Positions 26,241 through 34,260 of a DNA stretch of 64,000 nt are shown here, piece by piece. The stretch is from DASZIT01 sp963709665 (GTDB lineage: Bacteria; Actinomycetota; Acidimicrobiia; Acidimicrobiales; RAAP-2), in contig CAVPWU010000003.1 in assembly GCA_963709665.1 (NCBI GenBank), positions 1-64,000 on the forward strand, read 5' to 3'. Position numbers and translations under genes: made by a program. Numbering within the stretch: position 1 is the first letter of the stretch; every line of letters starts with the position of its first letter. The notes under the pieces are model-generated. The model was given only the letters and a program-made list of their open reading frames with translations. It did not search any database and was not told the origin of the DNA.

Positions 26241-26272
26241 CCTTGAACACGATTGCAAGGGGTTCCCCTTGC
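26241..26272 (+). other. hairpin motif next to relaxase, candidate oriT
   Basis: CCTTGAACACGATT is followed by a perfect inverted repeat GCAAGGGG-TT-CCCCTTGC (26,255-26,272). It ends 19 bp before the relaxase start. MobF relaxases recognise a hairpin beside their nick site, and oriT often lies just upstream of the relaxase gene. A degenerate inverted copy sits at 328-357. An operator function is equally possible. The rest of 25,933-26,240 shows no gene. Confidence 0.45.
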
Positions 26273-26290
26273 CGGGGAGAGGGAGTCGGC

Positions 26291-28216
26291 GTGGCGTGGA
26301 TGCGGATGATGGGAGCGGACTCTGTCGCCTACCACCGCGAGACCATCATCGAGCGCGGCGACGACTTCCCCGGGGCCGCCCTCGAGTACTACGCCTCGCG
26401 CGGTGAGACCCCGCTTCTCTGGGGAGGATCGGGTGCCGAATCCCTCGGCCTGATCGGCCCCGTCGACAATCCCTCCTACGACGCGATCTACGGACCGGGC
26501 GGGGCCCGTCACCCTGCGACGGGCGAGCGAATGGTCACCGCCAGGCGACCGGGCATGGAGCTGGTCATCGCCGCCCACAAGTCCGTCGCCGAACTGGGAG
26601 TCCTCGGGCGAGCAGAGGACATGCACGCCATCATGGACGCCGAGCGGGACGCCACGCTTCGCTACCTGGACGACCTGACCAGAGAACGGGGCGGACGCCG
26701 TGGTGTAGCTGCCGTGCCTACGGCCACCACCGGACTGGTCTACGCCCACGCCCGCCACGCCGCCACCCGGGCCGGCGACCCGGGTCCCCACGACCACGTG
26801 CTCATCGCCAACGTGATCGAGATGCTGGACGCAAAGGCCGGCACCAAGGCACCCGACACCACCCTGTGGCGAGAGCACCTCCACGCCGCCACCATGGTCG
26901 GCCGCATGTCCTCGGCCGCCACAGCAGTCCGACTCGGCTACGGCATCGAGGCCGATCCCGGTCCCTCGGGCAAGCTCGGGCACTGGAAGATCTCTGGCAT
27001 CCCCGACGCTGCCCTGGCCGTGCATTCCAAGCGCTCTGTCGAGATCAGCGAGGCCGTGGCCGAGAAGGGCTTCTCCACCTACCAGGCCCGCCAGGTGGCG
27101 GCCCGGGAGACGAGGAAGGCCAAACGCCACACCTCGGTCGAGGACCTGTTGCCGAGGTGGCGTGCCGAGTTGACCACTGCCGGCTTCCCGCCCGATCAGT
27201 TGCTGGCCGACATCGAACAGGCCGGCCTCGATTACCAGCGCCAGCACAACAACGGGAACGAGTTCCTCGGCAATCGAGCATTGGGTGCGATGGCCGAGGA
27301 CCTGTTGGGACCGAACGGGACGCTGTCTGCCCGCAAGGTGTTCGCCAAACGGGACGTCATCGTGGCTGTGGCACCAATAGTCTTCGGACTGCCGGCCGCC
27401 GAGTTGGACAGAGTCACGACCCGCGTCCTGCGTGATCCCGACGCCATCCCCCTGGTCGGTGTCCCGAGGGCGTCCGAGCAGGCCTATGGCACAGCCCATG
27501 TCATCGCCACCGAACTGGCCATCGAACAAGCAGTGGAGCGAGGCGTCGAGAACCGGGAGGCGGCCAGGGTCTCCCCCGAAGTGGCAGCCGGTGCGATGGA
27601 CCGCCAGAGCGCTGACCTGGGGTCTCCGCTGACCCCCGGCCAGCTGGCGGCGGTGCTTGGGATCACCACCTCGGGCCGGAGGGTGGAGCTGGTCGAAGGA
27701 GTGGCCGGGTCGGGCAAGACGACGGTCATGGCCGCTGTCCGGGACGCCTTCGAGAGGGGCGGCTTCACCGTGGTGGGCACCTCGACTTCCGGCCAGGCGG
27801 CGCGGACCCTCGGCCGGGAGGCCGGACTGTCCGACTCCCGGACCCTCGCCTCCCTGCGCTGGAGGCTCGAACACGACCGGATGCGGCTCACACCCCATCA
27901 CGTCCTGGTGCTCGACGAGGCAGGAATGGCAGGTGATCGGGACATCGCCTTCCTGCTCGATCAGGCCCGGCTGGCTGGATCCAAGGTGGTGATGGTCGGT
28001 GACGACCGCCAACTCGGTGCCGTGTCGGTCGGTGGGGCCATGGGGGCCCTGGTCGAACGCCACGGCGGGATCGTGCACACCCTCGACCAGAACGTCCGCC
28101 AGTGCACCGAGGCCGAACGGGAGGCCCTGGCCGAACTGCGGGCCGGCAACGTCTGCCCGGGCCGTCGGGTTCTACCTCGACCACGGACGCGTCGTCTGCG
28201 ACCGGACCCGCACTGA
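26291..28216 (+). CDS. MobF/TrwC-type conjugative relaxase-helicase, N-terminal part (frameshifted)
   Basis: Starts at GTG 26,291 with GGGAG upstream. The relaxase domain (about 1-290) has SVAYHRETIIERG, tyrosines in LEYYASRG, and the metal-binding GPHDHVLIAN (about 166-174). A RecD-like helicase domain follows with Walker A EGVAGSGKTT (about 470), Walker B VLVLDEAGMAGDRD and MVGDDRQLGAVSVGG. This frame ends with unrelated residues after RAGN (about 28,155). The natural continuation is in another frame (VGFYLDHGRVVCDRTRTEAL, about 28,163-28,240) and then returns to this frame in the next entry. Two compensating indels, so either a sequence error or a recently broken gene. Confidence 0.85.
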   Translation: MAWMRMMGADSVAYHRETIIERGDDFPGAALEYYASRGETPLLWGGSGAESLGLIGPVDNPSYDAIYGPGGARHPATGERMVTARRPGMELVIAAHKSVAELGVLGRAEDMHAIMDAERDATLRYLDDLTRERGGRRGVAAVPTATTGLVYAHARHAATRAGDPGPHDHVLIANVIEMLDAKAGTKAPDTTLWREHLHAATMVGRMSSAATAVRLGYGIEADPGPSGKLGHWKISGIPDAALAVHSKRSVEISEAVAEKGFSTYQARQVAARETRKAKRHTSVEDLLPRWRAELTTAGFPPDQLLADIEQAGLDYQRQHNNGNEFLGNRALGAMAEDLLGPNGTLSARKVFAKRDVIVAVAPIVFGLPAAELDRVTTRVLRDPDAIPLVGVPRASEQAYGTAHVIATELAIEQAVERGVENREAARVSPEVAAGAMDRQSADLGSPLTPGQLAAVLGITTSGRRVELVEGVAGSGKTTVMAAVRDAFERGGFTVVGTSTSGQAARTLGREAGLSDSRTLASLRWRLEHDRMRLTPHHVLVLDEAGMAGDRDIAFLLDQARLAGSKVVMVGDDRQLGAVSVGGAMGALVERHGGIVHTLDQNVRQCTEAEREALAELRAGNVCPGRRVLPRPRTRRLRPDPH

Positions 28217-28240
28217 GGCGCTCGACACATTGGTCGACCA

Positions 28241-29470
28241 GTGGGCGAGGGACATCACTTGTCCGGCAAGGACGCCGCCATGTTCGCCTGGCGGCGGGCC
28301 AACGTGGCCGAACTCAACCGCCTGGCCAGGGAGCGTATGGCGGCCGAGGGCCGACTCTCCGGGCCCGAGCTGGTGGCCCCCGGGGGCGCCAGTTACGCCG
28401 CAGGCGATCGGATCATCACCCTGGCACCGGCCGCAAGGGGCCAGGTGGTCACCTCCGAGCGGGGCGTGGTCACGGCGGTCGACCTGGAGGACGTGCGCAT
28501 CGCCATCGAGATGGAGGACGGCAGGCGGTACTGGTTCGAACAGGAGGCGATCGGAGCGTCCCAACTGGCCCACGGCTATGCCACCACGGTGCATCGGAGC
28601 CAGGGGGCCACTCACGACATCGCTCATGTCTTTGAGGACGGGGGTGGCCGGGAGCTGGCCTATGTGGCCATGAGCAGAGCCAGAGAGCACACCCAGCTCT
28701 ACCTGGCCGCTGACGACCTCGCCCAGGCCCGCGAGGACCTTTGTCGCAGTTGGGAGACCGAACGACGTTGGAAGTGGGCCATCGACACAGGTTCGGTCGG
28801 CTCGGACACGCCCGGAACGCCCGCCGAACGGATCGCGTCTCTCCGGCAACAAGCGCTGCAGGTGGAACGGGATGCCCTGGCCGCCGCCATCCCGAAAACC
28901 CTCACCTCCCAGCTCCGCCAGGCCGAATCTGACCTGAGGGCGGCCACAAGGAATCTGGACTCGCTGCACGAAGAACGCGGGTTGCGGTCAGACGGCGAGC
29001 TGGGTCGGGCCGCTGCCGAGCTGCTCTCGGCCAGGCAGGACGCCTTCCAGCACGAGCGGATGGCTGCGAACAAGGACTATTCGAGAGCCATCCGCAGGAT
29101 CGGCCGTCGCGCCGCCCCGGCCGACAACGAACGGGTCCAGGTAGCGGAAGACCGATTGGAGAAGCTGTTCCGCCCCGAGGAAGAGAAGCTGACCGAAGCC
29201 TTGGATCGGGCCACCCAGAAGGTCGGGGGGATCAGCACCGAGGTCTCCGATCGGGAGCGGTGGATGGACGACCACCCCACCGCAACCGGCCAACTGGCCG
29301 GATTGACGGCAAAGCTCCAGGAGGTCAAGCACGAGAACGACCACGAGCGCTGGACCGTCGAAGGAGAGCTGAACCCCCGACCGGAACCGGTTCCGGTCGC
29401 CGCCTTCAGCTGGGAACGAGACGACCGCCGCAGCATTGCCAACGATCGCGACTACGGGTTCGGGAGGTGA
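28241..29470 (+). CDS. MobF relaxase-helicase, C-terminal part
   Basis: Continuation of the relaxase gene in the original frame: DAAMFAWRRANVAELNRLAR, then YATTVHRSQGATHDIAHVF and ELAYVAMSRAREHTQLYLAA, the UvrD/RecD-type C-terminal helicase motifs. The final 220 residues are charged and coiled-coil-like (LRQAESDLRAATRNLDSL). The GTG at 28,241 is only the first start codon in frame and not a true start. With the upstream part the full protein would be about 1,060 residues, normal for actinobacterial TraA relaxases. No mating-pair or TraG/VirD4 gene is seen in the window. Confidence 0.8.
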   Translation: MGEGHHLSGKDAAMFAWRRANVAELNRLARERMAAEGRLSGPELVAPGGASYAAGDRIITLAPAARGQVVTSERGVVTAVDLEDVRIAIEMEDGRRYWFEQEAIGASQLAHGYATTVHRSQGATHDIAHVFEDGGGRELAYVAMSRAREHTQLYLAADDLAQAREDLCRSWETERRWKWAIDTGSVGSDTPGTPAERIASLRQQALQVERDALAAAIPKTLTSQLRQAESDLRAATRNLDSLHEERGLRSDGELGRAAAELLSARQDAFQHERMAANKDYSRAIRRIGRRAAPADNERVQVAEDRLEKLFRPEEEKLTEALDRATQKVGGISTEVSDRERWMDDHPTATGQLAGLTAKLQEVKHENDHERWTVEGELNPRPEPVPVAAFSWERDDRRSIANDRDYGFGR

Positions 29471-29491
29471 GCAACACCACTTCTACCTGGG

Positions 29492-29527
29492 AGGGCGACG
29501 TTGACAACGCGTCCAAGGTGACGTTGA
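29492..29527 (+). repeat. two 23-bp-spaced GGTGACGTTGA repeats upstream of abiEi
   Basis: AGGGCGACGTTGA at 29,492-29,504 and AAGGTGACGTTGA at 29,515-29,527, 23 bp apart, between the relaxase stop and the AbiE operon. A CGTTGACAACG palindrome overlaps the first. The same pair with the same 23-bp spacing occurs after abiEii at 31,024-31,059. Likely binding sites for a shared DNA-binding protein. Confidence 0.65.
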
Positions 29528-29589
29528 GCGGATCAGCCACAGGGCCGTGGGGGACAAGAGGGCCTTGCCAAAACTATGGTTTTATTACA

Positions 29590-29595
29590 TACTTT
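29590..29595 (+). promoter_or_regulatory. -10-like element (TACTTT) of the AbiE operon
   Basis: Lies in an unusually AT-rich patch (29,574-29,597). TTGCCA at 29,564-29,569 is a possible -35. The ATG at 29,600 would start at or near the transcript's first base. Confidence 0.4.
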
Positions 29596-29599
29596 TGTC

Positions 29600-30142
29600 A
29601 TGCCCGGACGTTGGTACACGGAACTGTTCGAGGTGGCCGCCGACCAGCACGGCTACGTCACCACTGACGACGTCCGAGAACTCGGCGGTACCGCCCAGGT
29701 ACTCGTCGACATGCACCGCCACGGTCAGCTCCGGAGGGTCGCGCACGGTCTGTACCGGTTCGCACTGTTCCCGCAGGATCCGCGGGACGAACTGAAACAG
29801 GCCACCCTCTGGCCCCGGGGACTCGGTGTGATCTCGCACGACTCCGCTCTCGACCTGTGGGAGTTGTGCGACGTGAACCCGGCCAAGATCCACGTGACCG
29901 TGCCCAGATCCGCCCGACTCCGGCGCCAGACACCCGCGCTCTACGTCGTCCATGTCCGCGACCTCGACCCGGTTGACGTCACTGCCTCCGAGGGCATTCC
30001 GGTGGTATCTGCGAGACGTGCCATCCTCGACGGGATCGACCGGCACCTCGACGCGCGGCTCATCGATCAGGCCATCGACAGCGGGCGACGCCGGGGTCTC
30101 CTGCTCGCCGGGGAACTCGCCGAATTGGAAGGTGTCCAGTGA
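29600..30142 (+). CDS. abiEi: AbiEi-family antitoxin (type IV toxin-antitoxin)
   Basis: 180 residues from ATG 29,600. N-terminal winged helix: FEVAADQHGYVTTDDVRELG, then VLVDMHRHGQLRRVAHGLYRF, the conserved AbiEi start. The C-terminal part has VISHDSALDLWELCDVNPAKI and IPVVSARRAILDGIDRHLD. AbiEi proteins repress their own operon and block the toxin. The partner overlaps by 4 bp. An ATG at 29,576 would add eight residues but lies upstream of the -10. AbiE systems act in phage exclusion and in element maintenance; here the setting on a conjugative-type island suggests both are possible. Confidence 0.88.
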   Translation: MPGRWYTELFEVAADQHGYVTTDDVRELGGTAQVLVDMHRHGQLRRVAHGLYRFALFPQDPRDELKQATLWPRGLGVISHDSALDLWELCDVNPAKIHVTVPRSARLRRQTPALYVVHVRDLDPVDVTASEGIPVVSARRAILDGIDRHLDARLIDQAIDSGRRRGLLLAGELAELEGVQ

Positions 30143-31017
30143 CGGCCGACCGGCCAGGGAAGCGCAAGCCCCCGTTCAACGTCAACGTGCTCGAACGCTG
30201 GCTGGGCGAGGCGTCCGAGCAGACAGGTGTGGCTGCGGGACGTCTCCGCCGCTGGCTCGGGTTCATGATCGTTGCCGGGATGCTGGATGCCGCCCGGCAC
30301 GCCGACGACGGCGAGCCGCTGTTCCTCGTCAAGGGCGGCGTTGCCATGGAACTGCGCATGAATACAGGCGCACGCGCCACGAAAGACCTCGACACGGCCT
30401 TCCGCTCGAGCATGGATGCCATCACCGCCCATCTCGATCCGGCGCTTCGAGCCGGCTATGGGGAATTCACTGCAACTCGGACGGAACTCGAGGCGGTCAA
30501 GGACACTGGCGCACTTCGCTGTGACATCAAACTCGCCTACCGGTCCAAGCCGGTGGTGACCGTGCAGATGGAGGCCGCCACCGTCGAAGGCGGTATGGGA
30601 TCCGAGATCGACCAGGTCCCCGCCAAGCCCCTCGATCACGTCGGCCTGAGTGGCCCTGCGACCGTGCCCTGCGTCGCCATCAGATGGCAGATCGCCCAGA
30701 AGCTCCATGCCTGCACGGAGGTCCTCCCCGATCGCGAAAACGACCGCTTCCGAGACCTCCTCGATCTTCAGCTGCTGGCCGGGCTCGTCAGGGACGACAG
30801 ATGGCACGAGGTACGTTCCGCGTGCGTCGAGATGTTCTCTGGTCGAGCCAAACAGTCATGGCCGCCCGACGTGACCGTCTACCAATCGTGGGAACCGGGC
30901 TATCGGGCGCTCGCTGACGAAACCGGGTTCTCCGTGCTCGACATCGCCGAGGCGGCTGACGAGGTGCGCAAGATGGTCACCCGCATAGAGAATGCGCGGT
31001 CTCGGACAGGTCCCTGA
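30139..31017 (+). CDS. abiEii: AbiEii-family nucleotidyltransferase toxin
   Basis: 292 residues, GTG start overlapping the antitoxin stop (GTGA). Nucleotidyltransferase motifs FLVKGGVAMELRM (GG-x-A) and ATKDLDTAF (D-x-D). Later conserved segments include IRWQIAQKLHACTE and NDRFRDLLDLQLLA, typical of DUF1814/AbiEii. Family members inactivate tRNA by adding nucleotides to its 3' end (shown for MenT enzymes). The gene looks intact. Confidence 0.9.
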   Translation: MTADRPGKRKPPFNVNVLERWLGEASEQTGVAAGRLRRWLGFMIVAGMLDAARHADDGEPLFLVKGGVAMELRMNTGARATKDLDTAFRSSMDAITAHLDPALRAGYGEFTATRTELEAVKDTGALRCDIKLAYRSKPVVTVQMEAATVEGGMGSEIDQVPAKPLDHVGLSGPATVPCVAIRWQIAQKLHACTEVLPDRENDRFRDLLDLQLLAGLVRDDRWHEVRSACVEMFSGRAKQSWPPDVTVYQSWEPGYRALADETGFSVLDIAEAADEVRKMVTRIENARSRTGP

Positions 31018-31023
31018 GCAGGG

Positions 31024-31136
31024 AGGGTGACGTTGACCGCCCTGCCAGGGTGACGTTCAGGGCCGGACACAGACCGACGTCACCCTCCACGCCTGGAGGA
31101 GTCGGAATCCGAGGGTGACGTCGGAGGTGACGTCGA
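31024..31136 (+). repeat. cluster of five GGTGACGT sites, direct and inverted
   Basis: AGGGTGACGTTGA at 31,024 and AGGGTGACGTTCA at 31,047 are 23 bp apart. GACGTCACCCTC (31,076-31,087) and GAGGGTGACGTC (31,111-31,122) form a perfect 12-bp inverted repeat with a 23-bp spacer, and a fifth copy follows at 31,124. The cluster lies between abiEii and the excisionase-like gene and is the main content of the 352-bp gap. Candidate arm sites for the integrase/excisionase or operators for AbiEi. Confidence 0.7.
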
Positions 31137-31369
31137 TCCGGAGGATGGGTCGGGACCAGAGGCACCCGGCCTGGGGTCGAATCCAAGGAGATCCAGTGCC
31201 CCGTCGAGATCCAGATCATGCCAGCGGACTTCATCCCGTCATCCGAGAGGGCGGGGCCGACCGGCCGGCCTCATCGGGGCTGGGGTCGGAGGAGGCAGTT
31301 GTTCGGCTGCTCCCGCCATCCGGTGATCCATTCGGTAGTCAGGAAGCGATCCCCCTCTCACGGACTCGC

Positions 31370-31597
31370 ATGGTGATCGTCACCGACACGGGAATCGAGC
31401 TGCCTCTGGTCGCCTCGCCCGCCACCGTGGCGCCGATCCTGGGCAAGTCCGATCACGGGGTGCGCGACGACTGCATCGCCGGCCGCATCCCGACTTTGCC
31501 GAAGGGTGACCGGGCCGGTACCCATCACCGGATTCCGGTTGCCCGGCTCCTCGATCTGCTGGGCATTCCCTACCGCATCGAACGCGTGGCCTGTTGA
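31370..31597 (+). CDS. excisionase-like small HTH protein
   Basis: 75 residues from ATG 31,370. The core ASPATVAPILGKSDHGVRDD, then IAGRIPTLPKG and HHRIPVARLLDLLGIPYR, matches MerR/HTH_17-type excisionase domains: helix-turn-helix followed by a basic wing. It converges with the integrase gene 105 bp downstream, so it is likely the Xis that directs excision. The open frame extends upstream through the repeat cluster, but the domain fixes the start. Confidence 0.75.
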   Translation: MVIVTDTGIELPLVASPATVAPILGKSDHGVRDDCIAGRIPTLPKGDRAGTHHRIPVARLLDLLGIPYRIERVAC

Positions 31598-31702
31598 CAC
31601 ACGCCGTCCATTCGGCGCCTCACCTGGTTCCCAACCCGTGCTCGCACATTCGTCCCGGATGGGCGCCACAGTTCCATCGCTGGTCGACGGGCCGGCAACG
31701 GT

Positions 31703-32944
31703 TCAGAGCGCGAGTGCGGCGACTCCCAGTCCGGCTTCCAGCGAGTCAGCGGCTGCTTGGGCCTGGGCGGTCGTGTTGGCGGTGTAGACCCGCAGCGTCA
31801 CCGAGGCGTCGGCATGACCGAGGCGGTCGGCCACGGTCTTCGGATTCATCCCGTCAGCGAAGAGCTGGGTGGCGGTGTAGTGGCGGAGGTCGTGGAACCG
31901 GAACGACCACTGCTCCCCCGGTGCCAGGTCGGTCCGCGTCGCCTTGGGATTCGACTTGTGGAGTTCCGTCAGTGCCGGAAGTTCCAGGCGCCGGCACAGC
32001 CGGTCGAAGGCCTGGCTGATCGAGTCGGGCAGCAGGGGTCGGGCACCGTCGGGGTCGGAGCTGAAGATGAACGAGTCGGACGACAGGGCCACGCCGGCCA
32101 CCGTGGCATCGTCTTCCGCCCGGGCCTGCCGGGCCTTCAGCACGACCATGGCCTGATCGCCCAGCAGCAGGCGGCGGGTCTGGTGCGACTTGGGGCTCTT
32201 GGTGCCGATACCGTCCGGGGTCTGCCACACCGACCGGGCCACCAGGATCGCCGCGTTCTCCCACTCGACGTCGCGCCACTGCAGGCCGCAGAGCTCCCCC
32301 CGCCGCATCCCGGTGATGGCGGCCAGGAGGACGATCGTCGCCAGCTCGGGATTCTTGGCCCCCGGACGGGTCGCCTCGGTGATCAGGGCCCGGACCTGGT
32401 CCGGCGAGGGCACTGCGATCTCCGGCTTGCGGGCCGAGGGAGGGGTGGCGTCCTCGGCCACGTTGCGATCGACCCATCCCCACTTCCGCCCCTGCTTGAG
32501 GGCGGCCCCGATGATCCGGTGGTGCATGAGGACCGTGCTCGGGCTGAGTCCGGCGGCCAGCTGCCGGGCGTAGAGCTTGTCGAGGTCGTGGGCGGTCAAC
32601 TTGTCGAGCCGCATCGCCCCCAGGTCCGGTCGGATCGACTTGTCGATCTTCCGGCGGTACTCGTAGAGGGTCTTCGGGCTGCGCCCCATCCGCTCGGAGT
32701 GGGCCGTCCATTCGTCCAGGAGGCTCCCAAAGGTCGCTTTGGTCCCTCCGTACTCGCCCCGCTCGACGGCGGCCACCAGGGCGGCCAGCTTCTTCTCCGC
32801 CGCCCGCCTACCGGCCCCGGGCTCCTTGCGGTCGGCCGAGTAGGTCCGGGTGATCTGGACCGGCTTGCCGGTGACCGGGTCCCTGCCGATGAACACCCGA
32901 AGCTCCCACCGTCCCGGGGAGCGCTCTCTGAGGCTGCCTGCCAT
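31703..32944 (-). CDS. int: phage-type tyrosine integrase of the tRNA-linked island
   Basis: 413 residues. N-terminal arm-binding domain (GSLRERSPGRWELRVFIGRD), core-binding SAM-like domain (LLDEWTAHSERMGRSPKTLYEY) and catalytic domain with TGMRRGELCGL, FHDLRHYTATQ and LGHADASVTLRVYTA. All catalytic residues present. The start lies about 54 bp from the 3' end of the tRNA-Thr gene, the usual place for an integrase next to its attR/attL. It reads away from the tRNA into the island. Transfer signs: it marks the exact switch from orphan genes to core genes. Confidence 0.95.
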   Translation of the reverse strand: MAGSLRERSPGRWELRVFIGRDPVTGKPVQITRTYSADRKEPGAGRRAAEKKLAALVAAVERGEYGGTKATFGSLLDEWTAHSERMGRSPKTLYEYRRKIDKSIRPDLGAMRLDKLTAHDLDKLYARQLAAGLSPSTVLMHHRIIGAALKQGRKWGWVDRNVAEDATPPSARKPEIAVPSPDQVRALITEATRPGAKNPELATIVLLAAITGMRRGELCGLQWRDVEWENAAILVARSVWQTPDGIGTKSPKSHQTRRLLLGDQAMVVLKARQARAEDDATVAGVALSSDSFIFSSDPDGARPLLPDSISQAFDRLCRRLELPALTELHKSNPKATRTDLAPGEQWSFRFHDLRHYTATQLFADGMNPKTVADRLGHADASVTLRVYTANTTAQAQAAADSLEAGLGVAALAL

Positions 32945-32997
32945 GCCTCAGATTGTAGGGTATTTGTAGGGTAAACCGGTGCTTCCGGCTACAAACA

Positions 32998-33073
32998 TGG
33001 AGCCTGGGAGGAGAATCGAACTCCTGACCTACGCATTACGAGTGCGTTGCTCTACCGACTGAGCTACCCAGGC
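32998..33073 (-). tRNA. tRNA-Thr(CGT)
   Basis: Read on the minus strand: acceptor stem GCCTGGG/CCCAGGC, D arm TAGCTCAGTCGGTAGAGCA, anticodon stem ACGCA/TGCGT around loop CTCGTAA (anticodon CGT, reading ACG), T arm AGGAG-TTCGATT-CTCCT, discriminator T, and an encoded CCA (33,000-32,998). The 3' end faces the integrase, so it is the likely attachment site. A second copy of the tRNA 3' end marking the far boundary was not found in the window. Confidence 0.97.
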
Positions 33074-33137
33074 GAGACCCGACACGCTATCCGACGGCGG
33101 CTTCGCCCCCGACCCGATCCCGCCGTGCTTCCCGACC

Positions 33138-34224
33138 TCAGTCGGACATGCCGGACAGACCCGAGAGCAGCGCCTCGAGGAGCAGCGCCTCGTTGGGGTT
33201 CCGGGTCAGGGCCCGGGAGGCCTGCTCCACGGCGGCGACCGCCTCCACCAGCCGCCGGCCGTCGGCCGCCGCCCCCCGGGTGGTCGCCCCGGCGGTCGGT
33301 CCGGTCGCCGCCACCAGCCGGTCACGGTAGGCGACGGCCAGGGTGGCCAGGCCGGTGCGGAGCTCGTCGGTGCGCCACCGCCGCTCCTCGCGCTTGTGCC
33401 GGTCCTCGACGTCCTTGCGACCCGGGACCCCCCGGGCGCCCGCCGACTCCGCCTGCTCGGCCAGCGAGACCAGCTCCTCGGCGTGCTGCTGGCGGAGGGG
33501 GCCCACCGCCTCGTCGGCGGCGGCCAGGAGCTCCGAGGCCACCACGGCCGCCGCCGCCCCGGTGCCGTCGAGTCGGCCGGGGACCGAGTGCCACAGCGCC
33601 AGGCGCCCGGCGAAGGCCGGGTCGGTGGCCAGCAGGCGGGCCCGGTCCAGGCGACCGCCGGACGCCTCGGCCACGGCGGCGGCCGTCCCGGTCGGGGACC
33701 CCCTGGGACACCAGCCACTCGGCCACCACCTCGGTGGGCACCGGGTCGAAGGCCACCTGGACGCACCGGCTGGCGATGGTGACCAGGCTGGGCGGCAGCT
33801 CGTCGCCGATCAGCACGAACACCGTCGACGGAGGTGGCTCCTCCACCGTCTTCAGCAGGGCGCCCGCCGACTGGACGGCCAGGTGGATGTCGGTGACCAC
33901 CAGGACCTGGCGCTGGGCCTCCATCGGCCGTCGCTGGGCCCGGGTGCCGATGAGGCGGGCGTCGTCGGCGCTGAGGGCGGCACCGGACCGCTCGAGGAGC
34001 ACCAGGTCGGGATGGGTGCCGGCCAGGGCCCGCCGGCAGGTGCCGCACCGGCCGCAGCCCCCCTCCGGGCAGAGCAGGGCGGCGGCGAAGGCCCGGGCCG
34101 CCGCCCGCTTGCCGGTTCCCGGGGGCCCGAGGAAGAGGTAGGCGTGGACCGGCTGGCGGGCCGAGGCCCGGAGCTGGGCCACCGCCGCCGGCTGTCCCAC
34201 CACCTCGTCGAAGAGCGCCGCCAC
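33138..34224 (-). CDS. holB: DNA polymerase III delta' subunit (frameshifted in this sequence)
   Basis: Begins MAALFDEVVGQPAAVAQLRA with Walker A FLGPPGTGKRAAARAF, the zinc-binding CPEGGCGRCGTCRRAL, and the sensor region LLKTVEEPPPSTVFVLIGDE and TIASRC. The frame breaks near 33,685 and the C-terminal part continues in another frame (AEASGGRLDRARLLATDPAF to GLSGMSD). Clamp-loader subunit that loads the beta clamp at replication forks. Essential in all bacteria, so the break is probably a sequence error. It follows tmk closely, the normal actinobacterial order. Confidence 0.85.
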
Positions 34225-34260
34225 CGGTGGCCGGTCGGGTGCCGGCGTCGGGCTGCCGGC

